Counted from the first letter of the stretch, positions 43,284-53,691 are shown. The stretch is DNA of 64,000 nucleotides from Streptomyces fagopyri (GCF_009498275.1 NZ_CP045643.1:6138001-6202000); one strand, 5' to 3'. Notes: generated from the letters alone by a model not told the origin. Made by a program: numbers and translations.

Positions 43284-44702
43284 TCAGACCGCCTCCGAGA
43301 ACTCGGTGTCAGCCTCGGCGAGCGCGGCCGGATCGACCTCACCACGGGTCCTTTCCCAGGCCGCCCGGTAGATGCGGTGCACGTCCAGGCGCTTCAAGTA
43401 GATCTCCGTCGTGGTCACGCTGGAATGCCCCAGCAGGTCCCGCAAGATCAGCAGCGGATCGGATTTCAGCAGGTAGAGCGCAAGCCCAGCCGCATCGCCC
43501 GTCGCCGTCGCGAGCTGGGCGGCCTGCCGGTAGTGGCCTTCCACCAGCTTCTCCAGCGTGGCCATCGCAAACGAGTGACGGCATCGGTGCGGTCCGACCT
43601 CCGGGAACCGCGGCTCGAAGCGCTCACGGATCCGGCAGGCCGTGCGACGAAACAGCGTCCCCCAGTCCACGAACGGTCGCCCGCCGTAGCTCAGGGCCAG
43701 CAACAGCGAGCCGCCCTCGGGACCGACCAGCCGAAGTCGTTCCTCCGGCGCCAGCGACGACCAGGACATCCGTCGCCCGTTGACCCGCCCGCCCCGGAAG
43801 TCCGCCTCCTCCACCACCAGCGGATTCCTCGGCGTCCAGGGACCCAGCGACAGTTCGCGCTCCAGGTCGACGTAGGCGTGCACCGCTGCCAGCGACGCGT
43901 AGTCGATCCACGTCGTGCGGAACTTCCGCCCCTTGGCGCCCAGTTCGGGAACCGCCCACGGAATCGGGACCTCGGTCGGCTCCGCCGGCAGCGGCGGAAC
44001 CTCGTGAACCAGCAGGTGCGTGAACTCCCGGCTCCGCATCCCGCTGCCCAGCACCAGCTGTCCCATCGCCGCGTTCCGTCCCGGGAACCGGCCGCGGAAC
44101 GTCGGATCCTCCAGGCCGTCCGGACCCAGTCCCCCCAGGCCATGACAGAACAGCTCGGCGAAGTCCGCCTCCAGGTACTGGACCTTGGTGTGCGGCTTCG
44201 GCCGACGCAACTTCGCCAGATTCCGGCCCACCTCGACCAGCCGACCGTCCACCATCCGCACCCCGACGGCCTGCGTGAACGGCACCGCTTGAGCCAGGCC
44301 CTCGGCCACCGCCCAGTCGTAGAACTGGCTGAGTGCAGTCACCTGCAACTCCCACGACGACGACTTCAGCCGCTCGTCCAGCGGCCCCGACAGCCGCCGG
44401 TCCGCGTACGTTCCCAGAGCCGCAACGAGATCCTGCCGCGAAGCGAACACCTTCAGGCTGTGCCGCCGCAGATGCGTCAGCCAGTCCCGGGCAGCGAGCG
44501 CGTACGCACGCCACGAATTCGGCGACGGCGCCCCGCTCGTCGGCAACGTACGCAGCCACGAGTTCACCGCCCGTGTGGCCCGCGGCCCGTGCTCGTCCTC
44601 GAAGAGGAAGTCGTCATCGATCAGGACCGGCATCCGCTCAGGGATCAACGGCTGACCACCGAGGCCCCAGGACTGCCAGCCCTCGGAAGAGAAGAAGTGC
44701 AC
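43284..44702 (-). CDS. Tyrosine recombinase 1 of element 2 (TnpA-like)
   Basis: 472 residues from GTG 44702; ATG 44633 and an upstream GTG 44759 (which would include a TTA codon) are alternatives, none with a strong ribosome site. N-terminal core-binding domain: SPNSWRAYALAARDWLTHLRR. Catalytic domain: LVLGSGMRSREFTHLLVHEV (Arg), GPHRCRHSFAMATLEKL (HxxR), ILRDLLGHSSVTTTEIYLKR (His and Tyr). All catalytic residues are present. It begins the four-gene operon, next to the right end of the element, like TnpA in Tn554. Confidence 0.92.
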   Translation of the reverse strand: MHFFSSEGWQSWGLGGQPLIPERMPVLIDDDFLFEDEHGPRATRAVNSWLRTLPTSGAPSPNSWRAYALAARDWLTHLRRHSLKVFASRQDLVAALGTYADRRLSGPLDERLKSSSWELQVTALSQFYDWAVAEGLAQAVPFTQAVGVRMVDGRLVEVGRNLAKLRRPKPHTKVQYLEADFAELFCHGLGGLGPDGLEDPTFRGRFPGRNAAMGQLVLGSGMRSREFTHLLVHEVPPLPAEPTEVPIPWAVPELGAKGRKFRTTWIDYASLAAVHAYVDLERELSLGPWTPRNPLVVEEADFRGGRVNGRRMSWSSLAPEERLRLVGPEGGSLLLALSYGGRPFVDWGTLFRRTACRIRERFEPRFPEVGPHRCRHSFAMATLEKLVEGHYRQAAQLATATGDAAGLALYLLKSDPLLILRDLLGHSSVTTTEIYLKRLDVHRIYRAAWERTRGEVDPAALAEADTEFSEAV

Positions 44703-44813
44703 CAACACAGGCCGGGACGCTAGGCCCCGGACACGACCATCACCACCTGCTAACCCCACACCGGATCAACGGAGTTGAGGCATGTGAGACACGCGAAGAA
44801 AGCAGCAATAAAC

Positions 44814-44915
44814 CGCGCCGAGCACGGGGGCTTCCGCTCGGTCGACGAGCTCCGCGAGGTCAACGGAATCGGTGACCGCCGGTTCGCCGATCTGCGGAAT
44901 CTCGTGCGGCCGTGA
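44814..44915 (+). pseudogene. comEA: comEA, 3' fragment (end of HhH domain)
   Basis: CGC GCC GAG CAC onward encodes RAEHGGFRSVDELREVNGI and GDRRFADLRNLVRP, the second half of the ComEA helix-hairpin-helix domain. Stop TGA 44913-44915 overlaps the comEC start by GTGA. Joined to 38798, it gives an uninterrupted frame. On its own it cannot be translated, so comEC loses its normal upstream translation. Confidence 0.9.
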
Positions 44916-47716
44916 ACGGGCCCATGACTCCCCGGACGGGGACGGCCCCCGTCCGCACCGTCCCCGAACCCCGTGCCGTGTCCGACCACCGGACCGTCCC
45001 CGACCCCTTGACTGCCTCCGTTCCCCGGACCGTCTCTGAGGTCCAGGACCTCCACCACGACCGGGACCTCCGCGACGGCCTGAGCTCTCATGAGGCCGAG
45101 ACCGCCCATGAGGCCGGGGGCATCGGCGGGGCCGGGTACACGCGGGGGGCCTGGGACGCGGCCGAGGTCAGAGACCGCCGAGCCGTGCACGCGGCCTCGG
45201 GCAAGCGGCTGGGTCGGGCGCATCCCCAGGAGGAAGGACCGGCGGACCTGCGACTCGTGCCACCCGCGCTGGCGGCCTGGGCGACGGCGGCGCTGGCACT
45301 GGACGCCCCGGCCGGGTGGACCACGGGTGCGGTGGTGGGCTGCCTGGTCGTGGCCTGCGTCCTGCTCGTGACGGGACGCGGGCGCACGCACGGCACGGGC
45401 CCGCGGGGCGAACCGCGGCAGCGGGCGACCCCGTGGCGGGCGTGGCCGAGGGTTTCCGCCGCCGCCGTGCTGCTCTGTGCCGCGGCGGCCGCCGCTTCCG
45501 CGGGACTGCACGGGGCGGACGTGCGCCGTGGGCCCATCCCGTCCTTGGCGCGGCAGTTCGCCCACGTGACCGTCGAGGCGGAGGTGACCTCCGACGCACG
45601 GCTCACCCGTCCCCGGATCAAGGGGGACCACGCGGCTCCGACGGCCGTGCTGCTCGACGCCGAGGTCCGGCGGGTCACGCCGCCGGACGGTATCGGAAGA
45701 GCGGTGGAGACGCGAACACCGGTGCTGTTGATCGTCGACGCGAGGGCGCCGAAAGGCTCGTCCGGGCCGGCCGGGCGGCGGTCGTCCTGGTTGTCGCTCC
45801 TGCCGTCGACCCGGTTGCGGGTGGCAGGGCGGCTGGCGCCCGCGCAAGCCGACGGGGACCGGGTCGCGGCGGTACTGCGGGTGCGGGGGAGCGGGCCGCC
45901 GGAGGTGGTGGGGGAGCCGTCCGGACCGCAGCGCTTCGCCGGTCGGCTGCGCGAGGGGCTGCGGCAGGCGACCGGCGGACTGGAAGCGGACGCGCGGGCC
46001 CTGTTGCCGGGGCTCGTCGTGGGGGACACCGCACGGGTCACACCGGAGCTCGACGACGCGTTCAAGGCGACGGACCTCACGCATCTGCTCGCGGTCAGCG
46101 GCGGCAACCTCGCGATTCTGCTGGCCCTGTTCATCGGACCGCCCGGCCTCGCCCAGCGCGCCGAACGACGCGGCCTCGCACCCCGGCTCGGCCTTCCGCT
46201 GCGCACGACCGCGCTGCTGGGAGGCGCGGTCACGCTCGCCTTCGTGATCGTCTGTCGACCCGATCCGAGCGTGCTGCGGGCCGCGGCCTGTGGCTCGGTC
46301 ACCCTGCTCGCCGTCGCGACCGGACGCCGTAGATCGCTGATCCCCGCGCTGGCCACGGCCGTGCTCCTCCTGGTGCTGTACGACCCCTGGCTGGCCCGTA
46401 GCTACGGCTTCCTGCTCTCCGTCCTTGCGACCGGCGCCCTGCTGACGCTCGCCCCGCGCTGGAGCGCGGCGCTGCGCGCGCGCCGGGTGCCACCCCGGCT
46501 GGCCGAGGCGCTGGCCGCCGCGGGAGCGGCACAGGCACTGTGCGCGCCGGTCGTCGCCGTCCTGTCGGCACGGGTGAGCCTGGTGGCGGTGCCGTGCAAT
46601 CTGCTCGCGGAGTTCGCCGTCGCACCGGCCACCGTGCTGGGATTCGCGACGCTCGCCACCGCCCCGATCACCCCGGCCGTCGCCAAGGCACTCGCGTGGT
46701 GCGCGAGTTGGCCCGCCCGGTGGATCGCGGACATCGCCCGGGCCGGGGCGGCCCTGCCCGGCGGGGCGGTGGACTGGCCGGGAAGCTGGGCGGGGGCGCT
46801 GCTGCTCGCCCTGGTCACGGCGTTCGTCGTGCTCGTCGGGCGACGGCTCCTGGAGCGCCGGTGGGCGATCGGCGTGTTCCTCGTGGTGTTCCTGCTGCTC
46901 GTGGTGCGGCCGACACCGCTCACCAGGGTGATCACGGGATGGCCGCCGCCCGGCTGGCGGTTCGCGATGTGCGACGTGGGTCAGGGAGACGCCACGGTGC
47001 TGGCGGCGGGCGACGGCACCGCGGTGGTGGTGGACGCCGGACCGGACCCGGGACTGGTCGACCACTGCCTCAGCGCGCTCGGGGTCACCCGGATTCCGCT
47101 CGTCGTGCTCACGCACTTCCACGCCGACCATGTGGCGGGGCTGCCGGGGGTGTTGCGCGGTCGTTCCGTGGGGGCGATCGAGACGACGGGGTTCGAGGAG
47201 CCGCCGGAACAGGCCGAGTTCGTCCGGCGGGAGGCGGCCGCGCGGCACATCGAGGTGACACGGGCCGTGGCCGGGGAGCGACGGCGGACGGGACGTCTCG
47301 AATGGCGGGTGCTGTGGCCGGGGCCGAGCCCGCCGGGCCCTGTGCCGGACAGCCCGAACGACGCTAGTGTCGCCCTGCTCGTGCGATCGGCCGGGCTACG
47401 GATGCTACTGCTCGGGGACCTCGAACCACCGGCCCAGCGGGCGCTGTTGAGATCCCCCGACGCCGGCGAACTGGCGGACGTGGACGTGCTCAAGGTCGCC
47501 CACCACGGTTCGGCGTACCAGGATCCGGAGCTCATACGGAGGGCCGCTCCGCGGATCGCGCTGATCTCCTGCGGGCGGGACAACCCGTACGGGCATCCGG
47601 CTCCCGGCACGGTCGGGGCGCTGCGTGCGGGAGGTGCCGTGGTGCTGCGGACGGACGAGGACGGGGCTCTGGCTGTGGTCGGTGCGGGCGCGGAGCTGGG
47701 CGTGGCGAGAGACTGA
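44912..47716 (+). CDS. comEC: ComEC/Rec2 family competence protein
   Basis: 934 residues from GTG 44912. In competent bacteria ComEC forms the membrane channel for single-stranded DNA. The disordered first 120 residues are followed by hydrophobic segments and an OB-like domain. The Competence domain has DLTHLLAVSGGNLAILLALF near residue 395 and many spans. A C-terminal metallo-beta-lactamase domain carries MCDVGQGDATVLAAGDGTAVVVDAG and LTHFHADHVAGLPGVL. The gene itself is intact, but its promoter and the coupling with comEA are broken by the inserts, so expression is doubtful. Streptomycetes are not known to be naturally competent, which fits tolerance of the loss. Confidence 0.94.
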   Translation: MNGPMTPRTGTAPVRTVPEPRAVSDHRTVPDPLTASVPRTVSEVQDLHHDRDLRDGLSSHEAETAHEAGGIGGAGYTRGAWDAAEVRDRRAVHAASGKRLGRAHPQEEGPADLRLVPPALAAWATAALALDAPAGWTTGAVVGCLVVACVLLVTGRGRTHGTGPRGEPRQRATPWRAWPRVSAAAVLLCAAAAAASAGLHGADVRRGPIPSLARQFAHVTVEAEVTSDARLTRPRIKGDHAAPTAVLLDAEVRRVTPPDGIGRAVETRTPVLLIVDARAPKGSSGPAGRRSSWLSLLPSTRLRVAGRLAPAQADGDRVAAVLRVRGSGPPEVVGEPSGPQRFAGRLREGLRQATGGLEADARALLPGLVVGDTARVTPELDDAFKATDLTHLLAVSGGNLAILLALFIGPPGLAQRAERRGLAPRLGLPLRTTALLGGAVTLAFVIVCRPDPSVLRAAACGSVTLLAVATGRRRSLIPALATAVLLLVLYDPWLARSYGFLLSVLATGALLTLAPRWSAALRARRVPPRLAEALAAAGAAQALCAPVVAVLSARVSLVAVPCNLLAEFAVAPATVLGFATLATAPITPAVAKALAWCASWPARWIADIARAGAALPGGAVDWPGSWAGALLLALVTAFVVLVGRRLLERRWAIGVFLVVFLLLVVRPTPLTRVITGWPPPGWRFAMCDVGQGDATVLAAGDGTAVVVDAGPDPGLVDHCLSALGVTRIPLVVLTHFHADHVAGLPGVLRGRSVGAIETTGFEEPPEQAEFVRREAAARHIEVTRAVAGERRRTGRLEWRVLWPGPSPPGPVPDSPNDASVALLVRSAGLRMLLLGDLEPPAQRALLRSPDAGELADVDVLKVAHHGSAYQDPELIRRAAPRIALISCGRDNPYGHPAPGTVGALRAGGAVVLRTDEDGALAVVGAGAELGVARD

Positions 47717-47720
47717 GGTC

Positions 47721-48548
47721 ATGAATTCCGCACAGGCTGATGCCTACCTCCGCCGGATCGGTGCCCAGCACCCGGCGTGGCCCACCTCCGGGGTGCTGCG
47801 TGAGCTGCACCTTCGCCATCTCAAGACGGTGCCGTTCGAGAACCTGTCGATCCATCTGGGAGAGGAGATCGTGCTGGAGGAGAAACGCCTGCTGGACAAG
47901 GTGGTGGGCGCGCGCAGGGGCGGATTCTGCTACGAACTGAACGGCCTGTTCGGGGGCTTGCTGGGGGCGTTGGGCTTCGATGTGACGCTTCTCTCGGCCC
48001 GGACGTACGGCGAGGAAGGGCGGCTCGGAATTCCCTATGACCACCTCGCGCTGCGGGTCCGGACGGTGGACGGGGGCGACTGGCTGGCGGACGTCGGCTT
48101 CGGGACGCACAGTCACTATCCGCTGGCTTTCGGGGAGCGGAGCGAACAGGCGGACCCGGGCGGCACGTTCAGGGTCGTCGAGGCGGGACCGGACGCGGCG
48201 GGGGTACGGGGAGTCGGAGGGCGGCGGGAGGCCGAGGACCTGGACGTCATCCGGAACGCCGAACCGCAGTACCGCCTGGAGGTACGGCCGCGGGTGCTCG
48301 GCGACTTCGTGGCCGGCGCCTGGTGGCACAGCACCTCACCGATGTCGCATTTCGGCCGGTCCACGGTGTGTTCGCGGGTCACGGAGGACGGAGGACGGAT
48401 CACGCTCAGCGGGCGGAGCCTGACGGTGACGGCGCCGGACGGGACGAAGGAGGTGACGGAGGCGGCCACGGACGAGGAGGTACTGGCGATCTACCGGGAG
48501 CGCTTCGGGATCGAACTGGACCAGGTGCCGGAGGTGCGGAAGTCCTGA
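47721..48548 (+). CDS. nat: Arylamine N-acetyltransferase
   Basis: 275 residues, ATG 47721, four bases after the comEC stop. Transfers acetyl from acetyl-CoA to arylamines and arylhydrazines. Catalytic triad visible: Cys in RRGGFCYELNGLF near residue 71, His in YDHLALRV, Asp in WLADVGFG. N-terminal block ADAYLRRIGAQHPAWPTSGVLRELHLRHLKTVPFENLSI is typical of the family. Length is normal. In secondary metabolism, related proteins make amide bonds; here nothing else suggests a biosynthetic role. Confidence 0.94.
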   Translation: MNSAQADAYLRRIGAQHPAWPTSGVLRELHLRHLKTVPFENLSIHLGEEIVLEEKRLLDKVVGARRGGFCYELNGLFGGLLGALGFDVTLLSARTYGEEGRLGIPYDHLALRVRTVDGGDWLADVGFGTHSHYPLAFGERSEQADPGGTFRVVEAGPDAAGVRGVGGRREAEDLDVIRNAEPQYRLEVRPRVLGDFVAGAWWHSTSPMSHFGRSTVCSRVTEDGGRITLSGRSLTVTAPDGTKEVTEAATDEEVLAIYRERFGIELDQVPEVRKS

Positions 48549-48843
48549 TCGTTCGGTGGGGGCGATCAGCCGGGGCGGGCACGGAGGGGGGTACTCGTAG
48601 GCCGACGGGCGTTACGCGGTCGCAGTCCCGGCACAGGCGCCGGAGTCCGGCGATACGCGCCGTGCCGCGCGAACGCCGTCGCCGGGGAGAACGCGACGGC
48701 CCCGCCCGGCGATGTGACACCGCGGGTAGCCCAGTCGCCCGCCCCGCCCCGTCACGTCCGGGCGACTGAACGGACGCGCAGATCGTCGGGTGCCATGAGG
48801 GACCCGGGCGTCGGCCCCGCCGGACGTAGCGGAAAATGTCCTC

Positions 48844-49089
48844 GTGAGTGACGTGAGACATGTGTTGGTACTGCCCGACCGCGACGCGGCGGAAGAGGCG
48901 GCGGAGGCGGTCGGTGACCGTTTCGGGCTCGCGGAGGAACCGCAGCTCGTCAGGGACGCGCTGGCGGGTGAGGACGACGCCGAGGACGCTCAGTGGCTGG
49001 TGGTCCTGACGGATTCCGAGGAGCGGCTCGATCCGAAGGAGCTGGACGAGTTCGCGGCGGAGTGGGACGGCTGGCGCGAGGAGCCGTAG
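48844..49089 (+). CDS. Small acidic conserved hypothetical protein (81 aa)
   Basis: GTG 48844 in the sequence TCCTCGTGAGTG. The protein starts MSDVRHVLVLPDRDAAEEAAEAVGDRFGLA and ends EELDEFAAEWDGWREEP-like; it is acidic with an alternating strand/helix pattern, reminiscent of small ribonuclease-inhibitor-like (RraB) folds, but I cannot confirm this. It is stand-alone; 295 bases separate it from the acetyltransferase and no gene is seen there. Confidence 0.65.
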   Translation: MSDVRHVLVLPDRDAAEEAAEAVGDRFGLAEEPQLVRDALAGEDDAEDAQWLVVLTDSEERLDPKELDEFAAEWDGWREEP

Positions 49090-49401
49090 AGCCCCGCCGT
49101 GTCAGGCTCCGCTGAGGGCTGAGGGCTGAGGGCTGAGGGCTGAGGGCAGGGGCTGGCCTGAGCGGGTGGATGCGGTCGTTGCCGGTGCCGAAGGGTGCCG
49201 GAAGCGGGGCGTGTCGACATGCGGATGTGCGGGGCATGCGGGTGGTGAGCCGGTGGTGGGGTGGCCGTGACCGGACGCGCGTCGTCCGACCTCCGCGCGT
49301 TTTTCGGGGATCCAACGTGTCCTTCGGGCACGCACGCGTCGTTCGGCATCCGCGCCGTCCTGCGGTGACCCTGTCGGCCGGGCCGGGCCGGGCGGCCTTC
49401 G
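49090..49401. repeat. Intergenic region with five GCTGAGG heptamers
   Basis: GCTGAGG repeats five times without error from 49111 to 49145. The remaining bases to the holA promoter show no gene. Confidence 0.75.
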
Positions 49402-49424
49402 TTGTCAGTGGCGCGTGGGATGCT
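49402..49424 (+). promoter_or_regulatory. PafBC/RecA-independent DNA-damage-type promoter of holA
   Basis: TTGTCAGTG (49402-49410), eight bases, GATGCT (49419-49424). The actinobacterial RecA-independent damage promoter is TTGTCRGTG-N8-TAnnnT; only the first base of the -10 differs. ATG of holA follows after seven bases, implying a leaderless mRNA. Confidence 0.65.
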
Positions 49425-49431
49425 TTCGGGG

Positions 49432-50418
49432 ATGGCCAAGAAGACCGCACAAGACGACCCTCTCGCCCCCGTCACGCTCGCCGTGGGCCAGGAGGATCTC
49501 CTGCTCGACCGTGCCGTGCGGGAGGTGGTGGCCGCCGCCAGGGCCGCCGACGCCGACACGGACGTCCGCGACCTGACCCCGGACCAGTTGCAGCCCGGCA
49601 CGCTCGCCGAGCTGACGAGCCCGTCGCTCTTCTCCGAGCGCAAGGTCGTGGTCGTACGCAACGCGCAGGATCTGTCGGCCGACACCATCAAGGACGTGAA
49701 GGCGTATCTGGGCGCGCCGGCCGAGGAGATCACCCTCGTGCTGCTGCACGCGGGCGCGGCCAAGGGCAAGGGACTGCTCGACGCCGCGCGCAAGGTGGGG
49801 GCCCGGGAGGTGGCGTGCCCCAAGATGACGAAGCCGGCGGACCGGCTGGCGTTCGTGCGGAGCGAGTTCAGGGCGCTGGGGAGGTCCGCGACACCGGAAG
49901 CCTGCCAGGCGCTCGTCGACTCCATCGGGAGTGATCTGAGGGAGCTTGCGTCCGCGGTGTCCCAGCTGACCGCGGATGTCGAGGGCACGATCGACGAGGC
50001 CGTCGTCGGCCGGTACTACACCGGGCGGGCCGAGGCGTCGAGCTTCACCGTGGCCGATCGGGCCGTGGAGGGGCGGGCAGCCGAGGCGCTGGAGGCGCTG
50101 CGCTGGTCCCTGTCGACCGGGGTCGCCCCCGTCATGATCACCAGCGCGCTGGCGCAGGGCGTACGGGCGATCGGGAAGCTGTCCTCCGCGCGCGGCGGCC
50201 GGCCGGCCGATCTCGCCCGCGAGCTGGGCATGCCGCCGTGGAAGATCGACCGGGTGCGGCAGCAGATGCGAGGGTGGACGCCGGACGGGGTGGCCGTCGC
50301 CCTGCGGGCGGTCGCCGACGCGGACGCCGGGGTCAAGGGCGGCGGAGACGACCCCGAGTACGCGCTGGAGAAAGCGGTCGTGACCATCGCCCGGGCGGCT
50401 CGGTCCCGACGGGGTTAG
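49432..50418 (+). CDS. holA: DNA polymerase III subunit delta
   Basis: 328 residues from ATG 49432 (a GTG at 49405 lies inside the promoter and is rejected). HolA is the clamp-loader subunit that opens the beta clamp. The start MAKKTAQDDPLAPVTLAVGQEDLLLDRAV is family-like; further blocks are FSERKVVVVRNAQDL, EITLVLLHAGAAKGKGL, EVACPKMTKPADRLAFVRSEF and MPPWKIDRVRQQMRGW near the end. Typical length. It converges with rpsT across a repeat-rich spacer. Confidence 0.93.
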   Translation: MAKKTAQDDPLAPVTLAVGQEDLLLDRAVREVVAAARAADADTDVRDLTPDQLQPGTLAELTSPSLFSERKVVVVRNAQDLSADTIKDVKAYLGAPAEEITLVLLHAGAAKGKGLLDAARKVGAREVACPKMTKPADRLAFVRSEFRALGRSATPEACQALVDSIGSDLRELASAVSQLTADVEGTIDEAVVGRYYTGRAEASSFTVADRAVEGRAAEALEALRWSLSTGVAPVMITSALAQGVRAIGKLSSARGGRPADLARELGMPPWKIDRVRQQMRGWTPDGVAVALRAVADADAGVKGGGDDPEYALEKAVVTIARAARSRRG

Positions 50419-50992
50419 GTCTTTTCCCGGTGATGTACGGCGGGGTGGGCCGTCGCTCCCGCTGCCCCTACCCGTCCCGTCCTTCTCGCGGAGTCCCGCC
50501 TCTGGCCCTCCCGCCATGGGCGTTCCGGTCCGGTCCCCGCCTCAGGCGTTCCGCGCGCAGCCCAGTGCAAGGGTTTCTCCGCCTCTGCACCCGACAAGGG
50601 GTGCTCCGCCCCCAGCCCCCGCCATAGGCGCTCCGCGCGTAACCCTGTGCAAGGGTTGCTGCGCCGCAGCCCGTGCCAAGAGGTTGCTGCGCCGCAGCCC
50701 CCGACAAGAGGTTGCTGCGCCCCAGGCCCCCGCCACGAGCGCCACGCGCCCCAGCCCCCCCGCCATCACCCGAAGGGCTCGTCCCGAAGGCAGGGCGGGC
50801 TGAAAAGCGGACCCTGCCGGAAGCACAGCCCTCGCCGGAAGCGCAGCCCCTACCGGAAGCGCAGCCCCCGCCGGAAGCCGGGCCCGAGCCCCGATGGAAG
50901 CCCAGTCCTCCGATGGGAGACCCTGCCCCTCCCCCCTTCCCCCCTCCCCCATTTTTCCCCGCACCTTCCCCCTGATCGCGCCCCCTGAAGGC
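50419..50992. repeat. Repeat-rich spacer between holA and rpsT
   Basis: No gene. Three degenerate copies of an approximately 28-bp unit built on GGTTGCTGCGCCGCAGCCC (palindromic core GCTGCGCCGCAGC) run from about 50648 to 50730; related words begin at 50560. From 50816 to about 50887 four 18-bp units close to GCCGGAAGCGCAGCCCCT follow. The terminator at 50993 ends the spacer. Confidence 0.75.
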
Positions 50993-51039
50993 AGAAACCC
51001 CGTCCCGCCTCCTGGGGAAGGAGGTGGGACGGGGTTTCT
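50993..51039. terminator. 21-bp bidirectional terminator between holA and rpsT
   Basis: Bases 50993-51013 pair with 51019-51039 over 21 bp (one G-T), loop of five, starting AGAAACCCCG and ending CGGGGTTTCT. The A/T ends give a T-run in both directions. Confidence 0.95.
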
Positions 51040-51162
51040 GGTTCAAGCCTGTGGATCCGTGCCCGCGTGGCGAACGCAGGCCGCGCACAGATCCGGGGGT
51101 GCCGGTCAGGAGCGGATGAGAGGGCCCGCTTGGTCCCTTCCGGCGGTCAAGTCGAGTAGGAC

Positions 51163-51429
51163 TCAGCCCTTGAGGGAAACGACCTTCGAAGCAAGCGCCG
51201 ACTTCTTGTTGGCGGCCTGGTTCTTGTGGATGACGCCCTTCGAGACGGCCTTGTCGAGCTGGCGCGACGCGGCGCGCGTGTACTCGGTGGCCTTCTCGAC
51301 GTCACCCGCGGCAGCAGCCTCGCGGGCCTTGCGGATCGCGGTCTTCAGAGAGGACTTGACGGCCTTGTTGCGCTGCCGGGCCTTCTCGTTGGTCTTGATC
51401 CGCTTGATCTGGGACTTGATGTTCGCCAC
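51163..51429 (-). CDS. rpsT: 30S ribosomal protein S20
   Basis: 88 residues, ATG 51429. It binds 16S rRNA in the small subunit. The signature [39 protein letters not shown]... is unmistakable, ending [18 protein letters not shown]. Rich in Lys and Arg. It is divergent from lepA. Confidence 0.98.
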   Translation of the reverse strand: MANIKSQIKRIKTNEKARQRNKAVKSSLKTAIRKAREAAAAGDVEKATEYTRAASRQLDKAVSKGVIHKNQAANKKSALASKVVSLKG

Positions 51430-51653
51430 GAATGAGCCTTTACAGGTTCAGGCGCGCGAGACATCACGTCTCGCCCGCCGTTTGATTTCCTTGGGGTGTG
51501 CCTCGTGCAGAGAGGGCATGAGACACAGCCACCCAGGCTACCAGCCGCCACACGACCGGCCCAAACCGGTCGCAGCCTCCCGCCCGTGGGACCATGGAGC
51601 CTACGTATCGATCCGACCCGAGGCGACAGGCGCCTCAAGAGACAGGACCCTGC

Positions 51654-53522
<1,869 letters not shown>

Positions 53523-53553
53523 CCGTCCAGGGTAGGCCGATTCGCCGATTTCA

Positions 53554-53585
53554 AGGGCCCGTTGCGCTTTCGCGTGGCGGGCCCT
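53554..53585 (+). terminator. Terminator of lepA
   Basis: AGGGCCCG (53554-53561) pairs with CGGGCCCT (53578-53585); inner GCGC/GCGTGG bases extend part of the stem. Confidence 0.75.
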
Positions 53586-53681
53586 CGCGCGTGCGCACCG
53601 TCGCTCTCTGTAGGAAGTGACAGGACGCCGCCCCTTACGCACCGGCCGGACGCGCTCTACTCTGATCACTGCTCGATAGTT

Positions 53682-53691
53682 ACTCGCGAGT
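53682..53691. promoter_or_regulatory. Perfect palindrome ACTCGCGAGT upstream of the acyl-CoA synthetase
   Basis: ACTCGCGAGT is self-complementary and lies 59 bases before the GTG start, next to GATAGT (53675-53680), a possible -10. TTA...TTAA flanks it. This is the usual size and place of a TetR-type operator for fatty-acid genes; the regulator is unknown. Confidence 0.45.

Larger units (their letters stand above)
38799..44813. mobile_element. Element 2: Tn554/recombinase-in-trio-like element
   Basis: About 6.0 kb inserted in the HhH coding part of comEA, all genes on the minus strand: three tyrosine-recombinase family proteins and a small HTH/coiled-coil protein in one tightly coupled operon (overlaps or TGAATG contacts). 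In-phase hexamers ATTAAC (38802-38807) and ATAAAC (44808-44813) lie at the ends. Boundaries follow from the host codons: TAC 38798 rejoins CGC GCC GAG CAC at 44814. No cargo. The gene content matches TnpA/TnpB/TnpC-type elements, which insert at specific sites without transposase of DDE type. Confidence 0.85.

Noticed and set aside
41697..44723. A 1008-codon open frame on the plus strand across element 2
   Set aside because: It lies opposite two clear recombinase genes, has low-complexity Arg/Pro/Gln composition and no recognisable motif. It is a high-GC antisense shadow.
44912..47716. comEC as a pseudogene
   Set aside because: The frame is full length and motifs are intact. Only its upstream context is disrupted.
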